Assembly (NCBI GenBank): GCA_905250115.1
Contig: CAJNOI010000061.1
Coordinates: 434,001 to 498,000 of the forward strand
Reading direction: 5' to 3'
Length of the DNA: 64,000 bases
Source of the DNA: Adineta steineri
Taxonomy: Eukaryota; Rotifera; Eurotatoria; Adinetida; Adinetidae
The notes beneath the pieces were generated by a model. The model was not told the origin of the DNA. It saw nothing but the letters and a program-made list of their open reading frames with translations, and searched no databases. Below are positions 13,114 to 26,100 of the stretch, in pieces; within the stretch, counting starts at the first letter, position 1; the number at the start of each line of letters is the position of its first letter. Made by a program: the position numbers and the translations under genes.

Positions 13114-14331
13114 TTAAGAGCTTTCATAATGCTTATTAAGCCAGAATGGTTGATAATCTTGTTCAAAATTTTTTATTGATTCATCTATTTTATCATTATA
13201 TTCAATTTGCCAACTATGACTTGAATTTGAACATGTCTCATCATCAAAATGACCACTATCAACCTTGATTAAGTCACTATCATTTAATGTTTCGCTAATA
13301 TATGAAAAATTTTCCGTCTAAAATAAATAATTTATAGAGATCACAATAATTTTTTTTTCTTACTTCTGCTGGTAAAACATCTTTTTTCGATAAGAAACTT
13401 AATTCATTTAATAAATCTTCAATTGATTTCGATGATACTTCTATAATTGAATAAAATTTATTAAAAATCATTAAGAAAAATATTCAGTTACCTTTAGATT
13501 CATCATTAATTGATAAATAATCTCGATAATTTTCTAATACTCGATCCTAAAAATAATTTATTAAATTTTTTATCATAAAATTTATTTTATTTAACTTACA
13601 TGACGATATTCAAGAAATGTTAAAATTTTATCTAATGAAAAATCTTTTTTACCAGGAAAATAAACCGTTGTTAAAGCTGCTTGAAGAAACGTCCATTTTT
13701 GTCGTAAATTAATTAATTCATCAAAATGACGATAGTTTTCAAAAAATTCTTCATTATCAACTTGAGTATCTTTAGTTCCTGATGATGATGATGATATATT
13801 AAACATATTGTATGCATATTTACGACGTAATTCTAAAAGCGTATCAGCTGGTAAAAACACTTGTCGAGATAATTTTGAATTAAGTAATTCAGCATCTTTA
13901 TCAAATGTCTGTAAACATTCTTCTAAACGATTAAGCTATAATCGAATAAAATGAATTCATTTTATCTATCCAATAATAAAGAAATTTACTTTAACTAATC
14001 GACGATTTTCAACATATGTATTTATATTTTGACTTGCTTTAATAATTCGATCAATAACATCATTAACAAGTTTTTTTGCTTGATCATGTGCATCTTTAGA
14101 TTGTTTATTAATAAATTCAATAACTTCCGATACACCTTGACGACGATTTGATGACATTTGTTCGGATATTGATTGCATATCATCTAGTAATGATTTTCGA
14201 TGACACATAAAACATAAATAACAATATTGTTCATGACAATGACGACATATAACTTCACTTGTTGAATCACATCCTGTTGATATACAGGGATTTATTTGTA
14301 ATTGTATGGAACATTTCGTTGTTGACGACAT
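13114..14331 (-). CDS. Protein with N-terminal B-box-like zinc-binding motif and coiled coil
   Basis: Five exons (13990-14331, 13600-13935, 13492-13546, 13364-13440, 13114-13317) close in phase to about 337 residues. Residues about 7-45 hold a Cys/His cluster: CISTGC, then CRHCHEQYCYLCFMCH. The spacing resembles a B-box zinc finger of TRIM-type proteins. It is followed by a helical region of about 75 residues, with EVIEFINKQSKDAHDQAKKL, typical of the coiled coil after a B-box. No RING precedes the motif and no NHL or SPRY domain follows. The C-terminal half is polar and unrecognised. A scaffold or ubiquitin-related role would be guesswork. The exons are Asn/Asp/Ser-rich like the neighbouring genes. 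Confidence 0.72.
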
Positions 14332-14863
14332 ATTTTTTTTCCTTATTAAGTTTTACGTCTATTCGTAAATATATATGTGTGTGAATAGTTAACAGTAATA
14401 TATATATATGTAGATATAGATGTTCGCGAGCCGAACAAGGTAACGATTAAAATTTATCACTTTACTTTGTCTGGACTATTATATGTATTTCTCTATACGA
14501 TCGAAGATGATGACCGAAGATAAGAGGAAGAAAACGATTATCGTCGAGACATTTTTGATCATATGGACAATATAAAATGATGAAGGTGAAAAGGATTAAG
14601 TTATTTTATTGACAACAAAAAAAAACAGAAAGATCTGTTAAACTTCATAAAACGAAGAAAATCATTTTCTAGAATACAATCAAATAACGAAATTTTTTAT
14701 TTAAATCGATCTAAACTTGTAAAAAGAAAAAGTACTAGCTACATTTTGTAACTATTTAAACTTAGTTCGTTATCTTGATTTATCGTCCAATTAGAATAAA
14801 ATGACAAAAAATAGTGATATCTATATAATTATCAACTATTTCAGGTTATAATCAAACAAAAAG

Positions 14864-17763
14864 ATGCCATCGAAAGATATGCGCTTTGATGTTGTTGATT
14901 ATATTATTTTTGCATTATTACTATTATTTTCTGCAGCAATTGGTTTATTCTATGGTTTTATTGATAAAAGAAGAAAAAAAAAGAAAGGAGATGTTGAAAA
15001 TGGTGCTATTGGACAATCAACAAATACGGCAAAAGACTATCTTTTAGCTGGTAAATCTATGGGTGTAGGTTATAATATAAATATTATCCTATACAAATAA
15101 ATTCTCAAAATATAAGTTTAGGTATTTCCTACTGCTATGAGTTTACTTGCTAGTTTTATGTCTGCTATTACGATATTGGGTACTCCAGCAGAAATTTATA
15201 TTTATGGTACACAATATTGGATTATTTGTAAGAAAAATAAAACTCAAATTATTTCTCAGAAAAATTTATTGATTTCATGTAGGTATTAGTTATATATTTA
15301 CAGTTTATTTAACTGCAACACTTTTTATGCCAATGTTTGTTAAACTTGAAGTAACTAGTGCTTATGAAGTAAATCTATATTGAAATAAATTTTAATAATT
15401 ATAAATTTATTTTCCTAATCTAGTATTTAGAAAAACGTTTCGATCGAAATGTACGATTAGTTGCTTCAGTTATTTTTTCAGTACAAATGGTATGTACAAA
15501 ATATTTTTGATTTTAAAAAAACTTTTATAGATCTTTTATTAGATAGTTTATATGGCATTAGTACTTTATGCGCCTGCTTTAGCTTTAAGTCAAGTAACTG
15601 GTTTAAATGTTTGGATTAGTGTTATTTCAATTGGAGTCATTTGTACAATGTATACGACAGTGGTTTGTTATTTGAGATAATCTATATATTTTCTATAGAA
15701 TTAACTTTCGAAACATATAGGGTGGAATGAAAGCTGTTATGTGGACAGATGTTTTTCAAACAATTATTATGTTTGTTGGTCTTCTTGCATCAGTTATTCA
15801 AGGTGAATAGTTTTGTCATAGAATTATGATATATTTTGTTAGTTTTAGGTGTTATTGATGCAGGTGGAAGTCGAGCTGTTTGGCAAAGAGCATTAGATGG
15901 AGGTCGAGTAGAATTTTTTAAGTAAGAATTTAAATTCTTTTCTTTTTAATACGACATTTGACCTTATTTTTTAGTTTTGATCCGGATCCAACTACTCGTC
16001 ATACTGTTTGGAGTATATTATTTGGTGCAACTTTCACATGGCTTGCAATCTATGGTAAAATTGTATTTTTGTTTTGATTGACTTATCTATAGTAGAGTAC
16101 TATCTTTCATTGCCTGAGGTTGATACTATCTGAAGTTATCTAAATAAACTGAAAACGTTTAAAAACTATAATTACAATATATATTTAGGTTTTAATCAAA
16201 CACAAGTACAACGTTATCTTTGTGTTCCGACTGTTCGACATGCAAAATTGTTTGTAGAGATTTCTTATATATAAATCTATGTGAAAATATTTCATTCTAG
16301 AGCATTATTATTTAATTTAATTGGTTTAGTATTTATTCTTTCACTCTGTTGTGGTGTTGGACTTGTTATATTTGCAAAATATCATTTGTGTGATCCATTA
16401 AAACTTGGATTAATTAAACAATCAGATCAGGTATAGTTTCTGTTTTCATTAAGACATAAAAGCATAATTATTTTAGCTTTATCCATTATTTGTCATGGAA
16501 ACTTTAAGACGTTTTAAAGGTTTACCAGGTATTTTTCTTGCATGTGTATTCAGTGGTGCACTAAGGTAAATAGATGAACTTAATTTCTTCAATCTTCATA
16601 TTCTATCTTAATATATATCTTAGTACTTTATCATCTGGCTTAAATAGTTTGGCAGCAGTTGTTCTTGCTGATATAATAAAATTTTTTTATCGAAAGCCAT
16701 TAACAGATAAACAAGATCTTTTGTATTCAAAATTATTATGTAAAATTTTTTAAAACACAAAGAAAATAGTTTTTCTTTTCAAATTTATGATTCTTTAGCA
16801 CTTGTTTTTGGCGTTGTTTGTATATTAGTAACTTATCTTGTTTCATTACTTGGTAATCTTCTTCAAGCAACTTTATCTTTATTTGGTGTTTTATCAGGAC
16901 CTATAAGCGCAATTTTTATGATTGGATTTTTTCTTCCTTGGATTAATTCAGCGGTACTATTGCAAGATTTTTTCTCTTATTCGAATAGAAAAAGAGATTA
17001 AATTTGATATTTAGGGTGCCTTAATTGGTTTAATTGTTAGTGTAATTATACAAATATGGATTTTTGTTGGTTCACAAGTGCTTCGAAGTGAAATGCGTTC
17101 ATTTCGTCTACCAACACGTATTGATGGATGTACTAATCTAAGAGAAAATGTAACTATGCTTGTTAATACAACAATTACTTCGCCAATATGGTATCAAACA
17201 CAAACAACAAGTCTTTGTCGAACACTTATTAAGTTTGTTGAATAATTTTAAAATTACAAAATATTCGCTCTTTATTCTATAGAAAAAGTCCATTAGTTCC
17301 ATTTTATGGTATGAGTTATTTTTGGTACACAATGTTTTCAATCTTTACTGCACTGGTTGTTAGTGTAGTTGTTAGTTTTTTTACAGGTAGATAATAGATT
17401 TAATTATTTAAAAATAATTGTGTTAATTTAGGCTTTAGAAAACCTGAAAGTATGGATCCAAAATTCATAATACCTGTATTTGATATTCTTTTTCCATTTT
17501 TACCGGAAAGAATCTTATCGAAACTGAGATTTGGTGTTCGATATGGACAAAATTCTATTCAAGTAGATAAAATATGCTTTTAATTATATTCTATTGAATA
17601 TTTAATTTAGGCTGACGTAAAAGATAAAGTACAAGAACAATCATCACGACATCGAATGGGTACAATAAATGAAAGTCATTCTAATCCAACTTATCTACAT
17701 GATGAAAATAATGATAAAAAACAAATAGGCGAAGCAGAATGGATTGTACGAACAAAACTTTAA
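14864..17763 (+). CDS. Sodium/solute symporter, SLC5 family (SMVT/SMCT-like)
   Basis: Seventeen exons splice in phase from ATG 14864 to TAA 17761-17763, giving about 656 residues, typical for SLC5. Family motifs include [20 protein letters not shown] at the exon 1-2 junction, [45 protein letters not shown] and the [19 protein letters not shown] signature. The protein has about 12-13 hydrophobic segments and is expected in the plasma membrane. The best resemblance is to the SLC5A5/6/8/12 branch (iodide, multivitamin, monocarboxylate). The substrate cannot be read from the sequence. Exons: 14864-15064, 15122-15227, 15283-15368, 15424-15489, 15543-15662, 15721-15802, 15849-15921, 15975-16054, 16189-16249, 16301-16430, 16477-16565, 16624-16739, 16799-16953, 17015-17232, 17283-17386, 17432-17562 and 17611-17763. 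An acceptor-like TTTCAG lies at 14839-14844, just before the ATG. Confidence 0.9.
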
Positions 17764-20109
17764 ATATTAATTTTAATGTATTTCGAAAATATTCATTCGT
17801 AGAAATAGGATTTTAATAGAAAACAGTATTATTAAAATAGAATGAATTATTTTATGTTTAGGTATATCTATTCGACTAACTGTGATTTAAATCAGCATGA
17901 TCATTATATCATAACTTGTTTATGGTACAAATTATGTACACTCGTATTGTTAGACAACTTTAATATTGAATAGAGTTATGAACTGTTTAGATATTATTTT
18001 TTTGCATAACAGCCAATAGCAACAATACTTTCACCATGTGTTTCGTTAATAAGAATACGTATATGTATAAACATGCTGTGAATATAATGAGTTCAACGTT
18101 TTCTTTACATTAAAACAAGTTCAAGGTGAACATTCTCTTATGATAGCAGGATATCAAAAGCTTAAGTTTCAACAAGTAGTTGATATATATATAAACGAAA
18201 GATATGATTTTTCAAGAAGTAATCTCATCTTTGAAGTGGCATAGAACTTAAAGATATATACATATATTACACACCGTATTGTCAAAGTCTTTAATCATAA
18301 TTGTCGATACATAGGCAATAGTCAAAGTGTTAAATAGTATATCATATTGTTAATGATACGTTTATTGATTCGATTGACAAATCAACAGTTAATTATTAGA
18401 CATAACTTCATATATGTATTCAAATTTTATAACACATAATTCATTTTACATATGAAAGAATCTATTCGATAGAATAGAATAAAAAATTATTGGCATTATT
18501 TTTTATAACTTTTTATTGCTATATATATATACTCTCTTTATTTCTTTCATGGTATTAATCCAAATGAGAAAATTTAAGTGCTATTTCCTATTCATACCAT
18601 TATCAACAATAGAATGAGAATATATATGTCGGCTGTGTTAATAATCAACTTTTATATATCTGTATAACAATAAAAAGTTATAAAAAAAAAAGGATTAACT
18701 ATGATCGTATCATTACCAATTATCTTATGAAAATAAATTAATTCATGTAGCAAACAGATCACTATCATTGAATATTACAATGTCCTCTCTCAGTTCACTT
18801 CAACACACCTAAGTGAGCAATAAGTATTTGAGTGTACGGAAGATGATATAATACCTTCGATTGATTAAAAACTAATATTTTCAATAGTAAATGCATTAAT
18901 ATACTTAAGGTTATGCTCTGTTGATCATTGGATTAAAAATACTTGTTCATGAAAATAAATCAATTACAAAGATAAATATTTTCTATCTTCTTGTAAATAT
19001 TATTTTAATTTAAATGAAAACGAAAATTTTAATATATAATAACAAATACAACAGAAGGAAATTATTTGATACACCTATTTTATTTTCTTATAAAATAAAT
19101 TTCTCAGAAAAGCAATTAAGATAAAACTCTATTTAAGTACTTTCAACAACATCGATAGTCTCAACAAAAAAAAAGATATTAATATAATTATTTATACTCA
19201 ACGTAAGAATAAATACAAAATTTAACCAGCGGCATTATATTATTTGATCTTCTCTGACATCGATCTTGTTATAATTGTCAGACTAGAGGAGAAAAAAAGA
19301 ATATGAATTTTTTGCATTTAACCTTATAGAACAATATTCGATATTTTTGAAAAACAAAATATGCATAGTATTCCTATTAAATGAATAGGGAAAAAACGAA
19401 TTTGTATAACGTATTTATTCTACGTGACATATATAGAGACAAGTGCTTATCAAAAGTAATCGAACACGTTGTTTTTTATGTATGTATTTCTTTCTTTCAT
19501 ATGTTATTCATCATAAATGTCTTTGCATATCAATAAAATGATCTGACAAGTTTATTGTTAATTGACATACACGATGAAGTTTGTACTTGAAAACTCATAT
19601 ATTTAAGGCGTCTTTTACTTTTAAGTTGATAGTTTTTCTTCTCTGTCTATGATGACAGCGATGAAATAAACGGGTATTTTTACCAATAAAAATTTCATAG
19701 AGGTCGTTAGTTGAGAAAAAAAGATAATTTATAAAAGGAAAAAATTTCTAAAATCGTTTCGAATGAAAATATGAAATAAGAGAAATTTTCGAAATAAAAT
19801 TTTTATTGGTTATTTGTTGTTCAAAAACTTGGCAGACGGAAAGAAACGATGATGCATCATTGAAGAAAGAAGACAAGAAAGAAAGAACGAAGAAGAAATA
19901 GCCGGAAAAAGTTTTGTTTGTTTGTTTTTATCGATCGATCAACGATCGATTGAGTTCTTTTTTTTTCTGTCTTGTCAGACAAACAATGAGCAACATTTGA
20001 CGAACTGCAATAGTTTTTATTTTTTTTTTATATTCTAGATCTTGATCTCTTTTTTTTCTGCTTGTACTTGTTGAGTTATAGGCATATACATCTACTATTG
20101 CTGTTCAAT
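17764..20109. other. Intergenic region upstream of beta-spectrin
   Basis: About 2.3 kb of AT-rich DNA hold no exon-like block. The left part is the 3' flank of the SLC5 gene. The right part (about 19.6-20.1 kb) has pyrimidine- and purine-rich runs and should contain the beta-spectrin promoter and 5' UTR. No RNA gene or repeat family was recognised. Confidence 0.5.
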
Positions 20110-23100
20110 ATGTCAACAAGGTAAGTAATGGAATTTTATTTGTTATTTAGCCTGCGGTTAAGGTCAAATTATTCTAGTAGTTCATCTATTTAATGTATAT
20201 ACATATACATTTATAGTTTATTCCACTATTTAGTTTCTTGACCTGACATCTAATGTATACACATAGAACATCATCAATATATTTTTTCTTCTTCATCATC
20301 ATCATCATCTTTTCTTTTCTGTTCTTCGACCGACATACAATATGATTATCTTAGTTTTTATAAGCTAACTAGAACCAATAAAAGAATATGATAAGAGATA
20401 TCAAACAAAAATTGATTTATCTATCATCGTGTAAGATCAATTACTGATTAAAGTCTTATTGAACTACTAATAGATATAGAGAGACAAACAGAGGAGAAAA
20501 AGAAGAAGGAGAGAGTAATATACAATTCGATTATATGTAATTAGAATGGGTAAGATGGAATGACTGAACACAGTCAACATCACAAGTTCTAGACTTGCGG
20601 TCGTCTTCTTTTTCCTCTTCTTTCAGTTGTTATTCGTATCAAAGAATATGTTACTCCGAGAGAACGACACATAGTGCAAAAGAAAGAAAAAGAGAAAACC
20701 GCGATTCGCTCTATATGAAAAAAAAAAATATGCCGTACGGCACGACTACAGCGACAGTAGTCATCATAGCAATAATAATGGTACCATTTTAGTATTCTTC
20801 TCAACTAAAGAGAACGAACGGACGATGGAGAAAAAAAGAAGAAGAAGGAACAGAACACAGACTTGACGAAAGAGAAAGAGAGAAAAAAAAGCCACTACTA
20901 ACATTATTACTGCAACAACCATCATCATCACTACCACCACCTTTGAACGGAAAGGGAGAATAGAAGCGCTATGAACGCAAATGATTACTAACACTATCGA
21001 CATCACTGCATCTACAAGTAGAAATAAGCATAGATAAAACATGAACGATATTGCCTTCTATTCTTTGTCTTATCGCCTAAGATAACCGACTGACCGATGG
21101 ACACACTACAGACACATGAATATGAGTATGAGAGAAAAAAAAAGAAAGAAGAGAATATCTATCACTTCTTTATACATAAGCAAATAATGTATTGTTAGAT
21201 GTCTAACTATAATAAAGACAGTAAAAATGGTCGATACGGTATCCTACCATCAACATCAAGCTTAGTAAGGAAGTGCGCGTATCTTTTACTTCAACGAAAA
21301 AAGAAAGACTAAAATGCTAATTCTTTTGATAGTTGGATAATAAGATGATGAGTATGTTTGTCGAGTTGGCATAGAATTTCTTTTTCTTTTTTTTTTTTTT
21401 GTGCTTCTATACATACATAGAAAAACATACTGACACAATTAATCTTCTTTCTCCTATCGGCATGATTGTAGTATTAGTGCTTATGTAAAAAAAAAAGAAA
21501 GAAATAGCTGGTGCCTTACTCTTTTTCATTCATAAAAACCATTGTTTTCATATTAGTCAGTCAGAGAAAAGAGAGAAGGAAACAAGAGATCTAAAAAGAA
21601 TCATTCTTGTAACAGTTGCGATTTCTCCGGAGAATTGATTTTTTCCTTCTAGGTTAGTTAGTCTGTATGTGTGCAGTTTTCTTTTTCCTTTTTTTTTATC
21701 TTATTTATATGAGTAACTGAAAAAAAAGAAAATTTTTTCTCATTTAGTTTGGACATGTCATCAGCAACAGCAAATGGTATCCATCTTCCTCAAACCAATG
21801 GTCATAATAATTCTCAACAAGATCCAAATAATTTTAATATTGATCAATTAGCAGTAGATCTTGATTTAGCTGGTCAAGATGAATGTAATTCATCAGCACG
21901 TATGTTCGAACGAACACGTATTCAAGCCTTAGCTGATGAACGTGGCCATGTGCAAAAGAAAACATTTACAAAATGGGTTAATTCACATTTAACTCGTGTT
22001 GGTTGTCGAGTAACTGATTTATATACTGATCTAGGCGATGGACGAAATCTAATTCGTTTATTAGAAATATTAAGTGGCGAACGTTTACCTAAAGCAACAC
22101 GAGGAAAAATGCGTATTCATTGTTTAGAAAATGTCGATAAAGCTATTATGTTCTTACAAGAACAACATGTTCATTTGGAAAATATTGGGTATGTCGTCGT
22201 AGTAGTAGTTATTATTTTGCATAAAAATCAAGTGAGTTCGATGGTTAGTTACGAAACGGAAATTCCGTTCCACTCTCGTCACAACAAAAGTTGAATGAAA
22301 GTATGTGTCGAACATGCCCGAAGTAGTATGAAATAAAACAATAATTTCTAAGTATTCGTATAAGAGCTCGAGTTTTTATTGGTGTAGAATTTGAGAATTC
22401 CTTGGGGGATATTATATAAGATAGATCTTAATTATTCTAGAGAAAATGAAAAGATTAACTATCGATTCTTTTTTTTCGAATACTGACTAAGATGATTTAA
22501 GAATAAAGATAACAAATAATACATAATATCATTGAAGACAAGGAAACACAGATTTGTATATGGATCGAGATTGTTTGAAGGCAAACAATTGTTTTTATTT
22601 TACATCGAAAGAATTATTATTATTATTAATAGTTAATTATGCACTAATGAAGTACGCATGATCAAGTTGCACATTGTGAGTTATACAAATAAACGATAGT
22701 TTTTTGAAAGAATATCTCATTACCATAGATACATATTCTGGTGCTGATGATGGTGATTTGAACTAATACATAAGAAAATGACGTATAGAGAGAGAATCAG
22801 GAAAAATAATCTTTTGCTTTCGCTTCAGAAGAGCGGAATGCCGTTCAAGGTCCTTAATAGATTATTATATAAGATTTCCAATAAGTCATAGTTTTTTTTT
22901 ATTAATTTGTTTTTAGCGCTCACGATATTGTCGATGGTAATTCATCGTTAATACTTGGTCTTATATGGACAATAATTTTACGTTTTCAAATTCAAGATAT
23001 AACTATTGAAGAATATGAATCAACCGAAACAAAATCAGCTAAAGATGCATTATTACTTTGGTGTCAAATGAAAACAGCTGATTATTCAAATATAAATGTA

Positions 23101-26100
23101 AGAAATTTTACATCATCATGGAAAGATGGTTTAGCATTTTGTGCATTAATACATAAACATCGTCCTGATCTTATACCACAATTTAAAACATTAACAAAAG
23201 ATAATCCAAATCATAATTTACAAATAGCATTTGATATATGTGAAAAACGTTTAGGTATAAGTCGATTACTTGATCCGGAAGATGTTAATGTTGAATATGT
23301 TGATGAAAAATCCATTATAACATATATTGTTACATTATATCATTATTTTTCGAAAATGAAAAATGATAGTGTACAAGGTAGACGTTTAGCTAAAGTTATT
23401 GGTTCAGCACTTGATTCAGAAAAAATGGCACATGAATATGAACGTTTAGTATCGGATTTATTAGCATGGATTGATCAAACAATTCGTGTATTAAATGATC
23501 GACAATTTCCCAATTCACTTGCACGTGTACAAGATAAACTTATGGATTTTAATCGTTATCGTGTTATGGATAAACCATCTCGATTTGCTGAAAAAGGAAA
23601 TTTAGAAGTTTTATTATTTACATTACAAAGTAAAGAACGTGCTAATCAACAAATACCATATCAACCACGTGAAGGAAAAATGATATCGGATATAAATCGT
23701 GCATGGGAAAATCTTGAACGTGCTGAACATGAAAGAGAATTAGCATTACGTGAAGAAATTCTTCGACAAGAACGTTTAGAACAATTAGCAACAAAATTTA
23801 ATCGAAAAGCTGGTTTAAGAGAAAAGTGGTTAACAGATAGTGAAAAACTTGTCGCAAGGTAATAGAAAATTCTAGAAATATCTAATTCGAATTTTGATGA
23901 AGTAAAAATGTCTTTAAAACAATCATGAACATTTCTATGTTTTCCTTTTCCTCATTAATGAAGCCAATACTTTGAAGCAAGTGAAATAGTTCTCTTATAT
24001 AAAATGACGTAAAAATATCGGATAATTGAAGTAATATATATTTCTTAATTAGTGTCAATCATGAATTTGAACATTCACATAATCTTAAATCAGGTATATA
24101 AAAATTATTATGATTTATTTTATAATTAACAGCATGTCATGGACATTTATTATTTTCCACAAAACTAGAATAATCTGACCAATTCTATCCCTAGACTAAA
24201 ATAATTTTTTACATCAACGATATGTTTTTGTTTTGTTTCCTTTGATTAATGAATATATTTATTTTCAGTGATCAATTCGGTACGGATTTAACTTCTGTTG
24301 AAGCAGCATTTAAAAAACAAGAAGCTATTCAAACAGATATAGCTGCATTTGAAGAACGTTTACAAAATATCATGGCAATTGCGAATGAACTTAAAACAGA
24401 AGATTATCATGATTATGCGACAATTGAAGCACGAAAAAAGAATGTTGAAATGCATTGGGAATATCTAGTTAGTCTAGTTACAAAACGACGACAATGTCTT
24501 GAACTTGCTTATAATTTACAACGTGTTTTTCAAGTAAATAATTTAATAGAAAAAAAAAAATTTTATCTTGAAAATTTTCGTCTATTTAGGAAATGCAATA
24601 TATTTTTGAATGGATAACTGATTTAAAATGGCGATTAAAATCGGATGATATTGAAAAATATGTTATGTCAGCTGATGATCTTCTTCAACGACATTCATTA
24701 ATTGAAGCTGATATATATGTTATTGATGAACGTTTAAAACGAGCTATAACTGATGCTGATGAATATCTTAATCCTGAAGTTAATATTGATGGTTATCGTC
24801 CAGCAACACCAGAAGAAATTGAAGTACGTATACATAATTTACAAAAAGCATATGAAGAATTAATTGAATTGGCACGTAAACGTCGAGAATTATTAGAACA
24901 AGCAAAAATTTTATCGAAATTTTATTCCGATATTGGCGATGCTGAATTATGGATTGATGAAAAACAACAAGCAATGACATCACCAGATATGGGTCATGAT
25001 GTTAATTCAACGGATAGTTTACTTTCCAAACATAAATTAGTTGAAACAGATATGACGACAAGGTAATATTTACTAAAGATTAGTTTTATTTTATAAACCT
25101 CAACTCACCTTCGCATTGAAAGTATAAATTACAAATAGCGATTTTCATAATTATATTAATAGTTACATCTATGACCTTGTTGTATAGAATATATCATTAT
25201 GTAAAATTATTGTGTTTGTAAGCATAGAAGGATATATTCTCGTATTATTTGATCATTTATACTCGAAAGGAGATAGTCTAGAGCTTGGATCCTTGAAGGT
25301 TCTTCGATAAACCAAGGTGTTTAAATAGCGAACAGACTTCTACAAGATAATATGTTTAATATTATTAAATCGAGGAGAAAAATTCAAATCTCGGAAATTT
25401 AATGCTTCGTTGATTACTAAGATTCTTCGAAGATTTTACTAGTTTGTGAGACATAATTATACGTTTACAACTTATCTCGTGTAACAGAAAGAATTTTTTA
25501 AGCATATATAATATGAGTTAGTATGATATTTCCGAGACATTGCATTTCTGATTGGAATAAAGAACTTTGTAATGGAAAAAATTCTAAGAATTTATGTTAA
25601 CAAATATCAAGGTTCTTATCTATATATAGAATTTTTTTAACACAATACAAATATTCTAAAGAAATAAATTTAAAGAAAATCCATAGAATTTTATTGATTG
25701 TATAGACTTGAATATCACACTGATAGAATAACATATACGATTGCTCTTGTTGTTACCCATGATCAGATCACTTAATTAAAAAAGAATTATTTTATAGGTA
25801 TAATCAATTAGAAAACTTAACTAATCATGGTGATTCTATGATAAATCAAGGTCATTTTGCTGCGAAAAGAATAAATGAACGTTTAGATATGTTAAAATTA
25901 AAATGGGATAATTTAATTGGAATCTCATCAAATCGTCAACAAAATTTAAATCAAACACATGATTATTATCAATTTTTTTCTGATGCTGATGATATTGATA
26001 CATGGATGCTTGATATGTTAAAACTTGTTTCAAGTGAAGATATTGGTCGTGATGAATTATCAGCACAAACATTATTAAAAAAACATAAAGATACACAAGA

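Noticed and set aside
20589-21042. Several 65-92 codon frames on both strands
   Set aside because: They lie in the first intron of beta-spectrin in low-complexity purine/pyrimidine DNA, have no protein-like features and overlap each other.
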